A DNA stretch of 64,000 nucleotides from AP-15 sp036500965 (GCA_036500965.1 DASYBC010000097.1:1-64000), one strand, 5' to 3'. Counted from the first letter of the stretch, positions 32,801 to 41,907 are shown. Made by a program: numbers and translations. The notes: a model not told the origin generated them from the sequence alone.

Positions 32801-35035
32801 ATGTCAGATCTCGAAATCGTTTGGACGAAGGTTGATGAAGCACCTGCGCTTGCTACGTTTTCCCTTCTGCCGATCGTCCAAGCCTTCGTCGGGACGGCCG
32901 GCGTGAAGCTGAAGCTGAAGGACATTTCGCTGACTGGCCGCATCATCGCCAACTTCCCCGACAAACTGACACCAGCGCAAAAGATTAATGACGAGCTCGC
33001 CGAACTTGGCCAACTTGCGATGCGCCCCGAGGCCAACATCATCAAGCTGCCCAACATCTCCGCCTCGATCCCGCAGCTGAAGGCCGCGATCAAGGAGCTG
33101 CAGAGCAAGGGTTACGACGTGCCGGACTATCCGGACAGCGACGCGACGCCAGCGGATAAGGAAGTCCGCGCCCGCTACGGCAAGGTGCTTGGCAGCGCCG
33201 TCAATCCGGTGCTGCGCGAAGGCAATTCCGACCGCCGCGCCGCCGCCGCCGTGAAGCAGTACGCGCGCAGCCATCCGCATAAGATGGGCACCTGGACCAA
33301 GGACTCGAAAACGCGCGTGGCGCACATGTCGGGCGGCGATTTCTACGGTTCGGAAGTCGCGGCGACCATTGCGGCACCGACCAATGCCCGTATCGAATTG
33401 GTCGGCAGCGATGGCGCGGTCACGGTGCTGAAGGCGAAGACGCCGCTTCAGACCGGCGAGATCATTGACGCGTCGGTAATGAACCGTAAGGCGTTGCGCG
33501 CCTTCTTCGCCGCACAGCTCGACGCCGCGAAGAAGGACGGCATCCTATTCTCGCTGCACGTCAAGACGACCATGATGAAGGTCTCCGATCCCATCATCTT
33601 TGGTCATTGCGTTTCGGTGTTCTTCGCCGATCTATTCGAGAAGCATGGCGCTACACTGACGCGCCTTGGCGTTGATCCCGACAACGGCGTGGGCGATATG
33701 CTGGCCCGGATCGAGAAATTGCCGGAGGCTGAAAAGGCGGCGATCAAGGCCGATATCGAGGCCACCTACGCGAAGCGGCCCGGCCTAGCCATGGTCGATT
33801 CCGACCGTGGAATCACCAATCTGCACGTGCCGAGCGACGTGATCATCGATGCATCGATGCCGGCGATGATCCGCGAATCCGGGCATATGTGGGGTCCTGA
33901 CGGCAAGCTGCACGAGGTGATCGCCGCGATCCCCGATCGTTGCTACGCGACGCTGTACCAGGCCGTCATCGAGGACTGCAAGACGCATGGCGCCTTCGAC
34001 CCGAAGACGATGGGCTCTGTGCCGAACGTTGGGTTGATGGCGCAGCAAGCCGAGGAGTATGGCTCGCACGACAAGACGTTTGAGGTCGCCACGGGCGGAA
34101 CGGGGGGCGGAACGGTGCGCGTGGTCGCCGATGACGGCAGGGTTCTGCTGTCGCAGCCGGTCGAGACCGGCGACATCTTCCGGATGTGCCAGGTCAAGGA
34201 CGCGCCGATCCGGGACTGGGTCAGGCTTGGGGTGCGCCGCGCGCGCCTGACCGGCAATCCAGCGGTGTTCTGGCTCGACGCCAAACGCGCGCACGACGCG
34301 CAGTTGATCGCTAAGGTCGAGACATACCTGAAGCACGAGGACACATCGGGTCTCGACATCCGCATCCTGGCGCCGGTCGAGGCACTGAAGTTCTCGCTCG
34401 ACCGCATCCGCAAGGGGCTCGACACCATCTCCGTCACGGGCAATGTGCTGCGCGACTACTTGACCGATCTTTTCCCGATCATGGAGCTGGGCACGTCGGC
34501 TAAGATGCTGTCGATCGTTCCGCTGCTGGCGGGCGGCGGGCTGTTCGAGACCGGGGCCGGCGGTTCGGCGCCCAGGCATGTGCAGCAGTTCCAGCAGGAA
34601 GGCTATCTGCGCTGGGATTCGTTGGGTGAGTTCCTGGCGCTTGGCGCTTCGTTGGAACATCTGGCGCAGACAAGCGGGAATAAGGACGTGCAGGTTCTGG
34701 CCGAGACGCTCGATGAGGCCAACGGCAAGATCCTCGAATACAACCGTTCCCCGGCGCGGAAGATGGGCGAACTGGATAATCGTGGCAGCCATTTCTATCT
34801 GGCGCTGTATTGGGCACAGGCGCTGGCCGGGCAGGACAAGAGCCCGGCACTGGCAGCCCGCTTCAAACCGCTGGCGGCGTCGCTGGCGGCCAACGAGGCC
34901 AAGATCAATGCCGAGCTGATCGCCGCGCAGGGTAAGCCGGTGGATACTGGCGGTTATTATCTGCCCGATCCGGCGAAGACATCGGCGGCGATGCGGCCGA
35001 GTGCGACGCTGAACGCTGCGCTCGCCGCTCTCTGA
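32801..35035 (+). CDS. icd: Monomeric-type NADP-dependent isocitrate dehydrogenase
   Basis: Oxidatively decarboxylates isocitrate to 2-oxoglutarate with NADP in the TCA cycle. At 744 residues it matches the monomeric class (as in Azotobacter and Corynebacterium), not the ~400-residue dimeric class. Class motifs are LPNISASIPQL (83-93), NPVLREGNSDRRA (135-147), GTWTKDSKTRVAHM, GSEVA and a GGLFETGAGGSAPRHVQQF segment near the C-terminal third. The ATG follows a strong GGAGGTG. The coding DNA is visibly lower in GC and uses more AAG, GAT and mixed third positions than its neighbours, suggesting horizontal acquisition. It sits directly after the remnant of the dimeric gene it appears to have replaced. 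Confidence 0.95.
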   Translation: MSDLEIVWTKVDEAPALATFSLLPIVQAFVGTAGVKLKLKDISLTGRIIANFPDKLTPAQKINDELAELGQLAMRPEANIIKLPNISASIPQLKAAIKELQSKGYDVPDYPDSDATPADKEVRARYGKVLGSAVNPVLREGNSDRRAAAAVKQYARSHPHKMGTWTKDSKTRVAHMSGGDFYGSEVAATIAAPTNARIELVGSDGAVTVLKAKTPLQTGEIIDASVMNRKALRAFFAAQLDAAKKDGILFSLHVKTTMMKVSDPIIFGHCVSVFFADLFEKHGATLTRLGVDPDNGVGDMLARIEKLPEAEKAAIKADIEATYAKRPGLAMVDSDRGITNLHVPSDVIIDASMPAMIRESGHMWGPDGKLHEVIAAIPDRCYATLYQAVIEDCKTHGAFDPKTMGSVPNVGLMAQQAEEYGSHDKTFEVATGGTGGGTVRVVADDGRVLLSQPVETGDIFRMCQVKDAPIRDWVRLGVRRARLTGNPAVFWLDAKRAHDAQLIAKVETYLKHEDTSGLDIRILAPVEALKFSLDRIRKGLDTISVTGNVLRDYLTDLFPIMELGTSAKMLSIVPLLAGGGLFETGAGGSAPRHVQQFQQEGYLRWDSLGEFLALGASLEHLAQTSGNKDVQVLAETLDEANGKILEYNRSPARKMGELDNRGSHFYLALYWAQALAGQDKSPALAARFKPLAASLAANEAKINAELIAAQGKPVDTGGYYLPDPAKTSAAMRPSATLNAALAAL

Positions 35036-35087
35036 CGCGGGCAATGGGGCACAATCGGCCGCCGAATTGACATAAGGGAGAACGACA

Positions 35088-36044
35088 ATGCGGCTCAGCA
35101 TCCTCGACGACTACCAGGGGGTGGCGCTTGGCATGGCGGATTGGTCGCCGGTCAGGACCCGCGGTGTCGAGATCGCCGTCGAGCGCCATGCCTTCGCCGA
35201 CGAGGATGCGGCGGTGCGCGCGCTTGCCGATTCTGAGCTGGTCGCGGCGATGCGCGAGCGCACGGCGTTTACGAAATCGGTCGTCGAGCGCCTGCCAAAG
35301 CTGAAGCTGCTGATCACGACCGGCATGCGCAACGCCTCGTTCGACATGGCGATGCTGAAGGATCGCGGCGTCACCGTGTGTGGTACCGGCGGCCCCGGCG
35401 GCGGCAATGAGGACACCGCCGAACTCGCCTGGGGACTGATCCTCGGCGCCGCCCGGCGGATCGCCGAGGACCACCAGTTCATGAGGCAGGGCGGCTGGCA
35501 GACCCGGATCGGCCATCGCGTCGCCGGCAAGACGCTCGGCCTGCTCGGCCTCGGGCGGCTCGGCAGTGCTGTCGCCCGCGTCGGCATTGCCTTTGGCATG
35601 AAGGCGATCGCCTGGAGCCAGAACCTGACCGCCGAGAAAGCCGCAGCGCAGGGTGTCGAGCGGGTCGAGAAGGACGAATTGTTCCGCCGCTCCGATATCC
35701 TCTCGGTGCATCTGGTGCTAAGCCCGCGCAGCCGCGGCCTGGTCGGCGCGCGCGAGATCGGGCTGATGAAACCTTCGGCGATCCTCGTCAACACCTCGCG
35801 CGGCCCAATTTGCGACACCGCGGCGATCATCGCCGCGCTAAGGGACGGGCGGCTCGCCTATGCCGGGTTCGACGTCTATGACAAGGAGCCGCTGCCGATC
35901 GATCATCCGCTGCGCACCGCGCCCAACGTGATCCTGACCCCGCATATCGGCTATGTGACAGACGAGAACTACCGAAGCTCCTACCCGCAGATCGTCGAAG
36001 ATGTCGCCGCCTACCTCGACGGCAAGCCGATCCGCGTGATCTAA
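35088..36044 (+). CDS. D-2-hydroxyacid dehydrogenase family protein
   Basis: A 318-residue NAD(P)-dependent dehydrogenase of the phosphoglycerate/formate dehydrogenase type. The Rossmann motif is GLLGLGRLGSAVARVG near 150-165; the catalytic Arg is in NTSRGPICD, the Glu in DVYDKEPLP and the His in LTPHIGYVT. The N-terminus MRLSILDDYQGVAL is typical of a subgroup in soil proteobacteria with unknown substrate. An AAGGGAGAA element precedes the ATG. It follows monomeric icd by 52 bases but its base composition is that of the host genome. It begins a likely operon with the next two genes. Confidence 0.9.
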   Translation: MRLSILDDYQGVALGMADWSPVRTRGVEIAVERHAFADEDAAVRALADSELVAAMRERTAFTKSVVERLPKLKLLITTGMRNASFDMAMLKDRGVTVCGTGGPGGGNEDTAELAWGLILGAARRIAEDHQFMRQGGWQTRIGHRVAGKTLGLLGLGRLGSAVARVGIAFGMKAIAWSQNLTAEKAAAQGVERVEKDELFRRSDILSVHLVLSPRSRGLVGAREIGLMKPSAILVNTSRGPICDTAAIIAALRDGRLAYAGFDVYDKEPLPIDHPLRTAPNVILTPHIGYVTDENYRSSYPQIVEDVAAYLDGKPIRVI

Positions 36045-36071
36045 CGGCCGAGCATTGGGCCGCCAAACCGA

Positions 36072-36626
36072 ATGGGCCGCAACAGCCTTCTCATCCGGCC
36101 CTCAGCCGATGACGACATCGCAGCCATCACCGCGATTTATCGTCACCACGTCCGGCACGGCGTCGCCTCGTTTGAGGAGATCCCACCCGATCGCGACGAG
36201 GTCGCGCGCCGCCGCTGCGCGATCCTCGACCGCGGGCTGCCCTATCTCGTCGCCGAGCGGGCCGGCCGGATCATCGGCTATTGCTACGCGAGCCCGTATC
36301 GGAGCCGCTCGGCCTATCGGTTCACCATCGAAGATTCGATCTATGTCGACGCCGCCGAGCTCGGCCGCGGTATCGGCCGGGCGTTGCTCTCCGAGCTGAT
36401 CGAGCGCTGCACCGTGCTCGGCTATCGCCAAATGGTGGCGGTGATCGGTGGCAGCGAGCAATGGCCGTCGATCCGCCTGCACCAGGCGCTGGGGTTCGCC
36501 CGGGTCGGCGTGCTGCCGGCGATCGGCTTCAAATTCGGCGGCTGGGTCGATACGGTGCTGATGCAGCGCAGCCTCGGTCCGGGGGCTGCGACCGTGCCCG
36601 GCGAAACAGGAGGCGAGCATGGCTGA
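36072..36626 (+). CDS. GNAT family N-acetyltransferase (phosphinothricin acetyltransferase-like)
   Basis: A 184-residue acetyl-CoA-dependent N-acetyltransferase. IRPSADDDIAAITAIYRHHV, ASFEEIPPD, the segment YRFTIEDSIYVDAAELGRGIG with the acetyl-CoA loop (GRGIGRAL), and LHQALGFARVGVLPAIGFKFG place it in the Pat/YncA subgroup, whose members acetylate phosphinothricin, methionine sulfone or related amines. The natural role is likely detoxification of an amino acid analogue. The 3' end overlaps the next start by 8 bases. Confidence 0.9.
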   Translation: MGRNSLLIRPSADDDIAAITAIYRHHVRHGVASFEEIPPDRDEVARRRCAILDRGLPYLVAERAGRIIGYCYASPYRSRSAYRFTIEDSIYVDAAELGRGIGRALLSELIERCTVLGYRQMVAVIGGSEQWPSIRLHQALGFARVGVLPAIGFKFGGWVDTVLMQRSLGPGAATVPGETGGEHG

Positions 36627-36987
36627 CGCATTTGCCGATCCCGAGCGGATCGACGGCTACCACGCACATATCTATTACAGCCCGGCGACGCAGGCCAAGG
36701 CCGAGCGGCTGCGCCATGGGATCGGCGAGCGCTTCGCCGCCAGGATCGGCAGCTGGCATGACGAGCCGGTCGGCCCGCACCCGGTAGCGATGTACCAAGT
36801 GGCCTTCGCCGCCGCCGAGTTTCCGCGGCTCGTGCCGTGGCTGATGCTCAACCACGACGGGTTGGACGTGCTAGTCCATCCGCAATCCGGCGACAGCGTC
36901 GCCGACCACACGCGTTATGCGATGTGGCTCGGCCAGCCCTTGCCGCTGCGGGTCGATGTCCTGCGGCGCTCGCCCAGCCCCAGCTAA
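36619..36987 (+). CDS. DOPA 4,5-dioxygenase family protein
   Basis: A 122-residue member of the small DOPA 4,5-dioxygenase family (extradiol ring cleavage in fungal betalain synthesis; bacterial members are mostly uncharacterised). Conserved histidines appear in GYHAHIYY (near 14-18), the SWHDEPVGPHPVAMYQ block, LNHDG and LVHPQSGD. ATG 36619 lies 8 bases inside the GNAT gene's end, so the two are coupled. Catechol-type activity is plausible but not shown. Confidence 0.85.
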   Translation: MADAFADPERIDGYHAHIYYSPATQAKAERLRHGIGERFAARIGSWHDEPVGPHPVAMYQVAFAAAEFPRLVPWLMLNHDGLDVLVHPQSGDSVADHTRYAMWLGQPLPLRVDVLRRSPSPS

Positions 36988-37000
36988 CCCATGCGCGAAG

Positions 37001-37156
37001 TCATATCCGGCCGATCACCAGCAAGATAATCACGATGATCAGCAGCAAACCGAGCCCGCCGCTCGGATAATACCCCCATCCGCCGCTATAGCCCCAGGTC
37101 GGTAGCGCGCCGATCAACAGCAGAATCAAGATGATGAGGAGAATGGTGCCTAGCAT
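37001..37156 (-). CDS. DUF3309 small membrane protein
   Basis: A 51-residue protein, MLGTILLIILILLLIGALP then a WGYSGGWGYYPSGG turn and a second hydrophobic helix LLLIIVIILLVIGRI. This two-helix hairpin with a central Gly/Tyr/Trp loop is the DUF3309 family, widespread in alphaproteobacteria and of unknown function. ATG 37156 was chosen because the longer frame upstream is not family-like. A candidate EcfG-type promoter lies about 36 bases upstream, which suits the frequent stress-regulation of such small membrane proteins. Confidence 0.9.
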   Translation of the reverse strand: MLGTILLIILILLLIGALPTWGYSGGWGYYPSGGLGLLLIIVIILLVIGRI

Positions 37157-37191
37157 CGCTGCGTGTCGCTGTCGTTGATTCCTGAGACAAA

Positions 37192-37217
37192 AACCCGCGA
37201 CGCACGGCACCGGTTCC
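37192..37217 (-). promoter_or_regulatory. Candidate EcfG-type (general stress) promoter of the DUF3309 gene
   Basis: On the minus strand GGAAC (37217-37213, in GGAACC) and GGTT (37195-37192) are separated by 17 bases. The alphaproteobacterial EcfG consensus is GGAAC-N17-CGTT as counted here, so one base differs in the -10. It is 36 bases before the DUF3309 start. Confidence 0.4.
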
Positions 37218-37293
37218 ACGTGCGGTTTTGAAAGTGCGGCACTCGCCAAACCTGGTGTGTCGGCCGCCGGCAGGCACGCTGCGAGTAGCGGCG

Positions 37294-37911
37294 TCAGCTG
37301 CGCCGGGGCCAGGTCCAGTGGCGGACGGGGCCGCAATCGACATGGACGAAGCCGGAGCGCGGGTAATAGCCCACCCCGCCACCTCCAAGGCTCAATGCGG
37401 CGTTGCGAACCTGCTCCAGACTGCGCCCCTCGCTGCGCAGATCGACGGCCATGCCCTTGATGTGGTAGCTATTCTTGGCCACACCGGCATGTTCGAGATA
37501 GAGCCGCCGGTTGGTGGTCGGCGAGCGGTAGCCGCAAACCACCAGGAACGGATCGGTGGTATCGAGGCGGTTGCGCAACATGCCCAGGACATCGAGGACG
37601 CCGGCGTTCATTGGCCGGATCTCGTCGGTGTCATGGTCCCGCAGGATCCAGTTGATGTCGCGCACCGCCTCGCGGATGTAGTGGCCGTCGGCCCAATAGA
37701 CGGTGCGCAGCCACTCCCCAGTATGCACATTGTAGAGCGATACCGATCGCGGAGCGAAGGATAATGCCGTGGCGGGCTTGACCAGACCAACGGCAGCAAC
37801 GGCGGTCGCGGCGCCGAGAAGCCGGCGTCGGCTCAACAGTGTAGATGGCTGCAATGGTAGCTCCCCCAATTCCCCGGGAGGGGCCATAGCATTCAAAGTT
37901 CCGTTGAACAA
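37294..37911 (-). CDS. DUF882 / peptidase M15A-like protein with Tat signal
   Basis: A 205-residue exported protein of the DUF882 (YcbK-like, peptidase M15_3) family, zinc-dependent peptidases of the murein-remodelling type. A twin-arginine signal SRRRLLGAATAVAAVGL is at about 27-43. The domain shows GEWLRTVYWADGHY, FLVVCGYRSPTTNRRL and the metal-binding SYHIKGMAVDLR, then GFVHVDCGPVRHW at the end. It is on the same strand as the L,D-transpeptidase gene upstream, and the pair resembles the enterobacterial ycbB-ycbK neighbourhood. Confidence 0.92.
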   Translation of the reverse strand: MFNGTLNAMAPPGELGELPLQPSTLLSRRRLLGAATAVAAVGLVKPATALSFAPRSVSLYNVHTGEWLRTVYWADGHYIREAVRDINWILRDHDTDEIRPMNAGVLDVLGMLRNRLDTTDPFLVVCGYRSPTTNRRLYLEHAGVAKNSYHIKGMAVDLRSEGRSLEQVRNAALSLGGGGVGYYPRSGFVHVDCGPVRHWTWPRRS

Positions 37912-37997
37912 GCCCGATCGGGCGAAACCGGCGCGTCTGTCGCGAGATGCTGCGATTTGCGTTGCATCGGTTGAATCAAATTACTAGACTATCTCCT

Positions 37998-39539
37998 TTA
38001 ACGTTGGCTGGCGACCAAATCTCGCGTAATTGGCGCCGGTTTTGCCCGGTCGAGATAGGCCCAGATCTTGCCGTCACGGTGATAGGGATCGGCGCGGAAA
38101 TCGATCGAGCCATCCGATTCGACGCCAGCGGTGCGATAGACGATGAAGACCGGCACCGGCTTCGGCAATGCCCGCCCATGGGTGCGATTGACCTCGATCC
38201 CGCGGGCGATCGCCTCGGGGCTTTGCCCGAGCAGCAGCGCCGCGAGCTCATTCGGGTTTTCGACGCGCACGCAGCCATGGCTCATCATCCGGTCGGCCGC
38301 CTGAAACCGCCATTTCTCTGGAGTGTCGTGCAGATAAACGTCGAAGCGGTCCGCCATCTCGAATTTCAGCCGGCCGAGCGCGCTGTAGGGCCCCGCTTCC
38401 TGCTGCACCGCCATCGGCCCGCGCCACCGCATGTGGTGCTCGGCCAGGTAATGGCGATCGCTCGCCAGCTTCGGCCGGATCTCCTTTACGAAGATCGAGC
38501 GCGGAATGTTCCAGGGCGGGTTGAACAGGACCCCGCGGATCACCGACTGAAGCTCGGGAGTCTGGTCGTCGACCTCGCCGACGACGACCCGCGTCGTGAA
38601 CAGAGGGATGCCGTCGCGGAACAGGTGAAGGCGGCTTGCAGCGGCATCGACCACGACGCGGTTGGCGGGCATGTGCCGCGGCAGCCAGCGCAGGCGCTCG
38701 AGATTGATAGCGAGCTGCCGGGCGCGCCATCGCGCCTCCGCGACGCCGATCCGCGGCAGCTCCGCTTCACGATCGCCGGCGGCAACCGCACGATAGGCTA
38801 CGTAAGCGCGGCACATCGCCCGGTATTCGGGCGAGGATGGGGCGAGTGCCTCGACCGCTGCCGCCGGATCTGGGGCGGCGGTAGCAGCGTCAAGCGCGGC
38901 GACGGCATCGATCGGCCCCGGCCGCAAATCCTCGTCGTCGTCCCGGTCCCGAACCGGCACGGCACCGCCGGCCAGCGCGTCGGCGTAGGATAAAAACGCG
39001 TCCGAAAGCAGGAGGTCGCGCTCGATCGGCAACAGCGCCGCCCAGTGCCGGGTGAGGCTCGTGCCGTGAAACAGCGCTGGGTCGAGGCCCTGGTCGCCGG
39101 CATGCCGCACCGCCTGCCACAACGCGGCCGCCTGGGCCGGATGGCGGTCCCAAACCATCTGGTAATGGTGCGCCAGATAAAAGCGTCGCAGCAGATGATC
39201 GTTCAGCCGCTCGCCGGCGATCGTCAGCCGGGATGCCGGATCGAGCCGGTCCTCGATCTCGGCATTGCCGTCGAACGGGGTCAGGGTCGCCGGCCCAGCA
39301 CCGCCGGCAATGGTAGGGGCTGGAGGAGGAGCCGGCGGGTCCGCCATCGCGCGCGCCGACCACAGCGCGAGCCCCGCTGCAGCGAGGCTCAAGGTGACGC
39401 CGCTTGCGGCCCAGCGCCGCGCGGCACTGTGCCGAAATGTTGGGCGTCTCGGCGCTCGCCCTCGCTTACCCGGTCTCCGGCCGACGGCGTCGCCGTCAAA
39501 ATCAGGGCGATAAATGGAAATTGCTTTCCCCCGTAACAC
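37998..39539 (-). CDS. L,D-transpeptidase (YcbB/LdtD-like)
   Basis: A 513-residue murein L,D-transpeptidase that makes 3-3 crosslinks or attaches proteins to peptidoglycan in the periplasm. A basic N-terminus precedes a membrane/signal helix (SGVTLSLAAAGLALWSARAMA, about 47-67). A YcbB scaffold region follows, with FYLAHHYQMVW, then the YkuD catalytic domain ending in MMSHGCVRVENP, with Cys423 as nucleophile. The frame opens with GTG at 39539; the true start may be some codons later. It lies upstream of the DUF882 gene on the same strand and divergent from recQ. Confidence 0.93.
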   Translation of the reverse strand: MLRGKAISIYRPDFDGDAVGRRPGKRGRAPRRPTFRHSAARRWAASGVTLSLAAAGLALWSARAMADPPAPPPAPTIAGGAGPATLTPFDGNAEIEDRLDPASRLTIAGERLNDHLLRRFYLAHHYQMVWDRHPAQAAALWQAVRHAGDQGLDPALFHGTSLTRHWAALLPIERDLLLSDAFLSYADALAGGAVPVRDRDDDEDLRPGPIDAVAALDAATAAPDPAAAVEALAPSSPEYRAMCRAYVAYRAVAAGDREAELPRIGVAEARWRARQLAINLERLRWLPRHMPANRVVVDAAASRLHLFRDGIPLFTTRVVVGEVDDQTPELQSVIRGVLFNPPWNIPRSIFVKEIRPKLASDRHYLAEHHMRWRGPMAVQQEAGPYSALGRLKFEMADRFDVYLHDTPEKWRFQAADRMMSHGCVRVENPNELAALLLGQSPEAIARGIEVNRTHGRALPKPVPVFIVYRTAGVESDGSIDFRADPYHRDGKIWAYLDRAKPAPITRDLVASQR

Positions 39540-39667
39540 TGGCCCCCCGTAAGATTGGCGGTGCGGCCATCTCGCGTGAGCCTATCACGCGCAAGCCCGC
39601 TCCGCATCTGACGCGTGCGGAGAACGGCGCGGCGAGGCAAAGCGTTGCGGACGGAGATTAAGAAGGC

Positions 39668-41509
39668 ATGAGCGGCGCGGGCACCGACCAGCAAACCCCG
39701 CACAGCGTGCTGCGCGCGGTGTTCGGCTTCGACAGCTTCCGCGGCTCGCAGCAAGCGGTCATCGAGCAGGTCGCCGGCGGCGGCGACGCGATCGTGCTGA
39801 TGCCAACGGGCGGCGGCAAATCCCTGTGCTATCAGATCCCGGCATTGCTGCGCCGGGGCGTCGGCGTCGTCGTCTCGCCGCTGATCGCGCTGATGAAGAA
39901 CCAGGTCGATGCGCTGGCCCAGCTGGGCGTGCGCGCCGCGGCGCTGAACTCGCGCCTCGCGCCGGCCGAGGCGGCGGCGATCGAGCGGGCGGTCGGCGAC
40001 GGCGCGCTCGACCTCGTCTACGTGTCGCCCGAGCGGCTCCTGACCCCGCGCTGCCTCGATCTGCTCGGACGAACCCGGCTCGCCCTCTTCGCCATCGACG
40101 AGGCGCATTGCATCTCGCAATGGGGCCACGATTTCCGCCCCGAATACCAGCAATTGTCGATCCTCAAGCAGCGCTTTCCGGCGGTGCCGCTCCTAGCGCT
40201 GACCGCGACCGCCGACGAGCCGACCCGGCACGACATCATCGCCCAGCTCGGGCTCAGCCACGCCCCGGTCTTCGCCGCCGGCTACGACCGCCCGAACCTC
40301 TACTACCGCATCGTGCCCAAGCGCCGCCCGCTCGACCAATTGTGGCGCTTTCTCGAAGCCGAGCACCCGAGCGACGCCGGGATCGCCTACTGCTTCACCC
40401 GCAAGTCGGCGGACGAGACGGCGGCCTGGCTCGCGGCGCGCGGACGCGTAGCGGTCGCCTACCACGCCGGGCTCGACAGCGCGGTGCGCGAGCGCCACCA
40501 GGAGCGCTTTCTGCGCGAGGAGGGGGTCATCGTCGCCGCGACGATCGCCTTTGGCATGGGCATCGACAAGCCCAATGTCCGCTTCGTCGCGCATCTCGAC
40601 GCGCCGAAAAACCTCGAAGCCTATTACCAGGAGACCGGCCGCGCCGGCCGCGATGGGTTGCCGGCCGACGCCTGGATGACCTACGGCATCGCCGATATCA
40701 TGCACCTGCTGCGGCTGGTCGACACCGGCGAGGCCGGCGAAACTCGGCGCCGCATCGAACGGCGGAAGATCGAGGCGCTGATCGGCTATTGCGAGACGGT
40801 CGCGTGCCGCCGCCAGGTGCTGCTCGGCTATTTCGGCGAGCACGAGCACGAGCCCTGCGGCAATTGCGACAATTGCCGCGATCCAGCCGCGACCTGGGAC
40901 GGCACCATCGCCGCGCAAAAGGCGCTCTCCGCGGTCTACCGCACCGGGCAGCGTTTTGGCGCGCATTACCTTGCCGATGTGCTGCTCGGCGTCGGCGACG
41001 AGCGGATCAAGCGCTTCGGGCACGACCGGCTGAAGACCTTTGGCGTCGGCGCCGAGCTTGACCGCGGCCGTTGGCTCTCGGTGTTCCGCCAGCTGGCGGC
41101 GCAGGGGCTCGTCATCCCCGATGTCGCCGGGCATGGCGGCCTCTCCCTGGCGCCGGCGGCGGCCGACATCCTGCGCGGGACCAAGACCGTGCATTTCCGC
41201 CTCGACCCACCCCGCGAGAAACGGCAGCGCGGGGCACGCTCGGCCGAAACGGCAGCACCGCTCGCCGCCGAGCTCGAGCCCGCGGCGCAGGCGCTGTGGG
41301 AAGCATTGCGCGCCTGGCGCCTTGCCGAAGCCCGCCAGCAGCAGCTGCCGCCCTACGTGATCTTTCACGACGCAACCCTGATCGCGATCGCCCGCCGCCG
41401 CCCAACGACACTCGCCGCCCTCGCCGACATCCCCGGCCTCGGCCGCAGCAAGCTCGACCGCTACGGCCCCGCCGTCCTCGCGATCGTCAATGCAGCAAAA
41501 ACCAACTGA
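39668..41509 (+). CDS. recQ: ATP-dependent DNA helicase RecQ
   Basis: 3'-5' superfamily 2 helicase acting in recombination and replication-fork repair. The 613-residue product has the RecQ motif 0 region (VFGFDSFRGSQQAVIEQ), Walker A LMPTGGGKSLCYQ (about 45-57), DEAH with aromatic loop IDEAHCISQWGHDFRP, motif VI QETGRAGRDG, the RQC zinc cysteines (ACRRQ...CGNCDNC) and a C-terminal HRDC domain (LPPYVIFHDATL onward). Full length and undamaged. It is followed by the Flp pilin genes, which have their own promoter. Confidence 0.96.
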   Translation: MSGAGTDQQTPHSVLRAVFGFDSFRGSQQAVIEQVAGGGDAIVLMPTGGGKSLCYQIPALLRRGVGVVVSPLIALMKNQVDALAQLGVRAAALNSRLAPAEAAAIERAVGDGALDLVYVSPERLLTPRCLDLLGRTRLALFAIDEAHCISQWGHDFRPEYQQLSILKQRFPAVPLLALTATADEPTRHDIIAQLGLSHAPVFAAGYDRPNLYYRIVPKRRPLDQLWRFLEAEHPSDAGIAYCFTRKSADETAAWLAARGRVAVAYHAGLDSAVRERHQERFLREEGVIVAATIAFGMGIDKPNVRFVAHLDAPKNLEAYYQETGRAGRDGLPADAWMTYGIADIMHLLRLVDTGEAGETRRRIERRKIEALIGYCETVACRRQVLLGYFGEHEHEPCGNCDNCRDPAATWDGTIAAQKALSAVYRTGQRFGAHYLADVLLGVGDERIKRFGHDRLKTFGVGAELDRGRWLSVFRQLAAQGLVIPDVAGHGGLSLAPAAADILRGTKTVHFRLDPPREKRQRGARSAETAAPLAAELEPAAQALWEALRAWRLAEARQQQLPPYVIFHDATLIAIARRRPTTLAALADIPGLGRSKLDRYGPAVLAIVNAAKTN

Positions 41510-41530
41510 AATCGACGCCGAGCTTAACCT

Positions 41531-41559
41531 TTGATCAAGGATTCTGGTTGCATTATGCA
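41531..41559 (+). promoter_or_regulatory. Candidate promoter of the Flp pilin genes
   Basis: TTGATC (41531-41536) and TATGCA (41554-41559) are separated by 17 bases, 27 bases before the first pilin start. The region is AT-richer than the surrounding genes. A GGAGG ribosome binding site follows at about 41575. Confidence 0.5.
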
Positions 41560-41585
41560 CGCACGTCAATCTCACGGAGGATACG

Positions 41586-41747
41586 GTGCGCGCGCTTCTC
41601 ACCAATCTGATCAAAGACGAAACCGGTGTCACGGCGATTGAATACGGCCTGATCGCGGCGCTGATCGCAGTCGTCTGCATCGCGGTCTGGACGTTGATCG
41701 GAACCGGCCTCAGCAGCAATTTCAAGAGCATATCGGACTGTCTCTGA
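41586..41747 (+). CDS. Flp/Fap-type pilin subunit (first copy)
   Basis: A 53-residue class IVb (Flp) prepilin. The short leader ends in DETGVTAIEYGLIAALIAVV; cleavage is expected in Tad systems at a Gly just before the hydrophobic helix, and Glu5 and Tyr6 of the mature helix (AIEYGLIA) are conserved. A hydrophobic segment and a short polar tail (SSNFKSISDCL) follow. The start is GTG, preceded by GGAGG. No prepilin peptidase, secretin or Tad ATPase gene is in the window, so assembly genes must lie elsewhere. Confidence 0.93.
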   Translation: MRALLTNLIKDETGVTAIEYGLIAALIAVVCIAVWTLIGTGLSSNFKSISDCL

Positions 41748-41778
41748 AACCGGCTTAAACCGAGTTCGTCGCCGTCTG

Positions 41779-41810
41779 ATGCTCGACCGCTGTGAGAGCA
41801 GGTCGAGCAT
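41779..41810 (+). terminator. 10-bp hairpin between the two pilin genes
   Basis: ATGCTCGACC and GGTCGAGCAT (41779-41788 and 41801-41810) form a perfect 10-bp stem with a 12-nt loop, about 32 bases after the first pilin stop. There is no T-run, so it may be a partial terminator, a processing site or a stabiliser that raises the level of the first pilin message over the second. Confidence 0.5.
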
Positions 41811-41907
41811 TGACGAGGCGGCAGGATTTTCCTCGAGGCTTTTCAATCGGAGAGTCGGCCGATAGTCGGCCACGGGATCGGCCCGAAATTAACTCTGAGG
41901 GGTGAGA

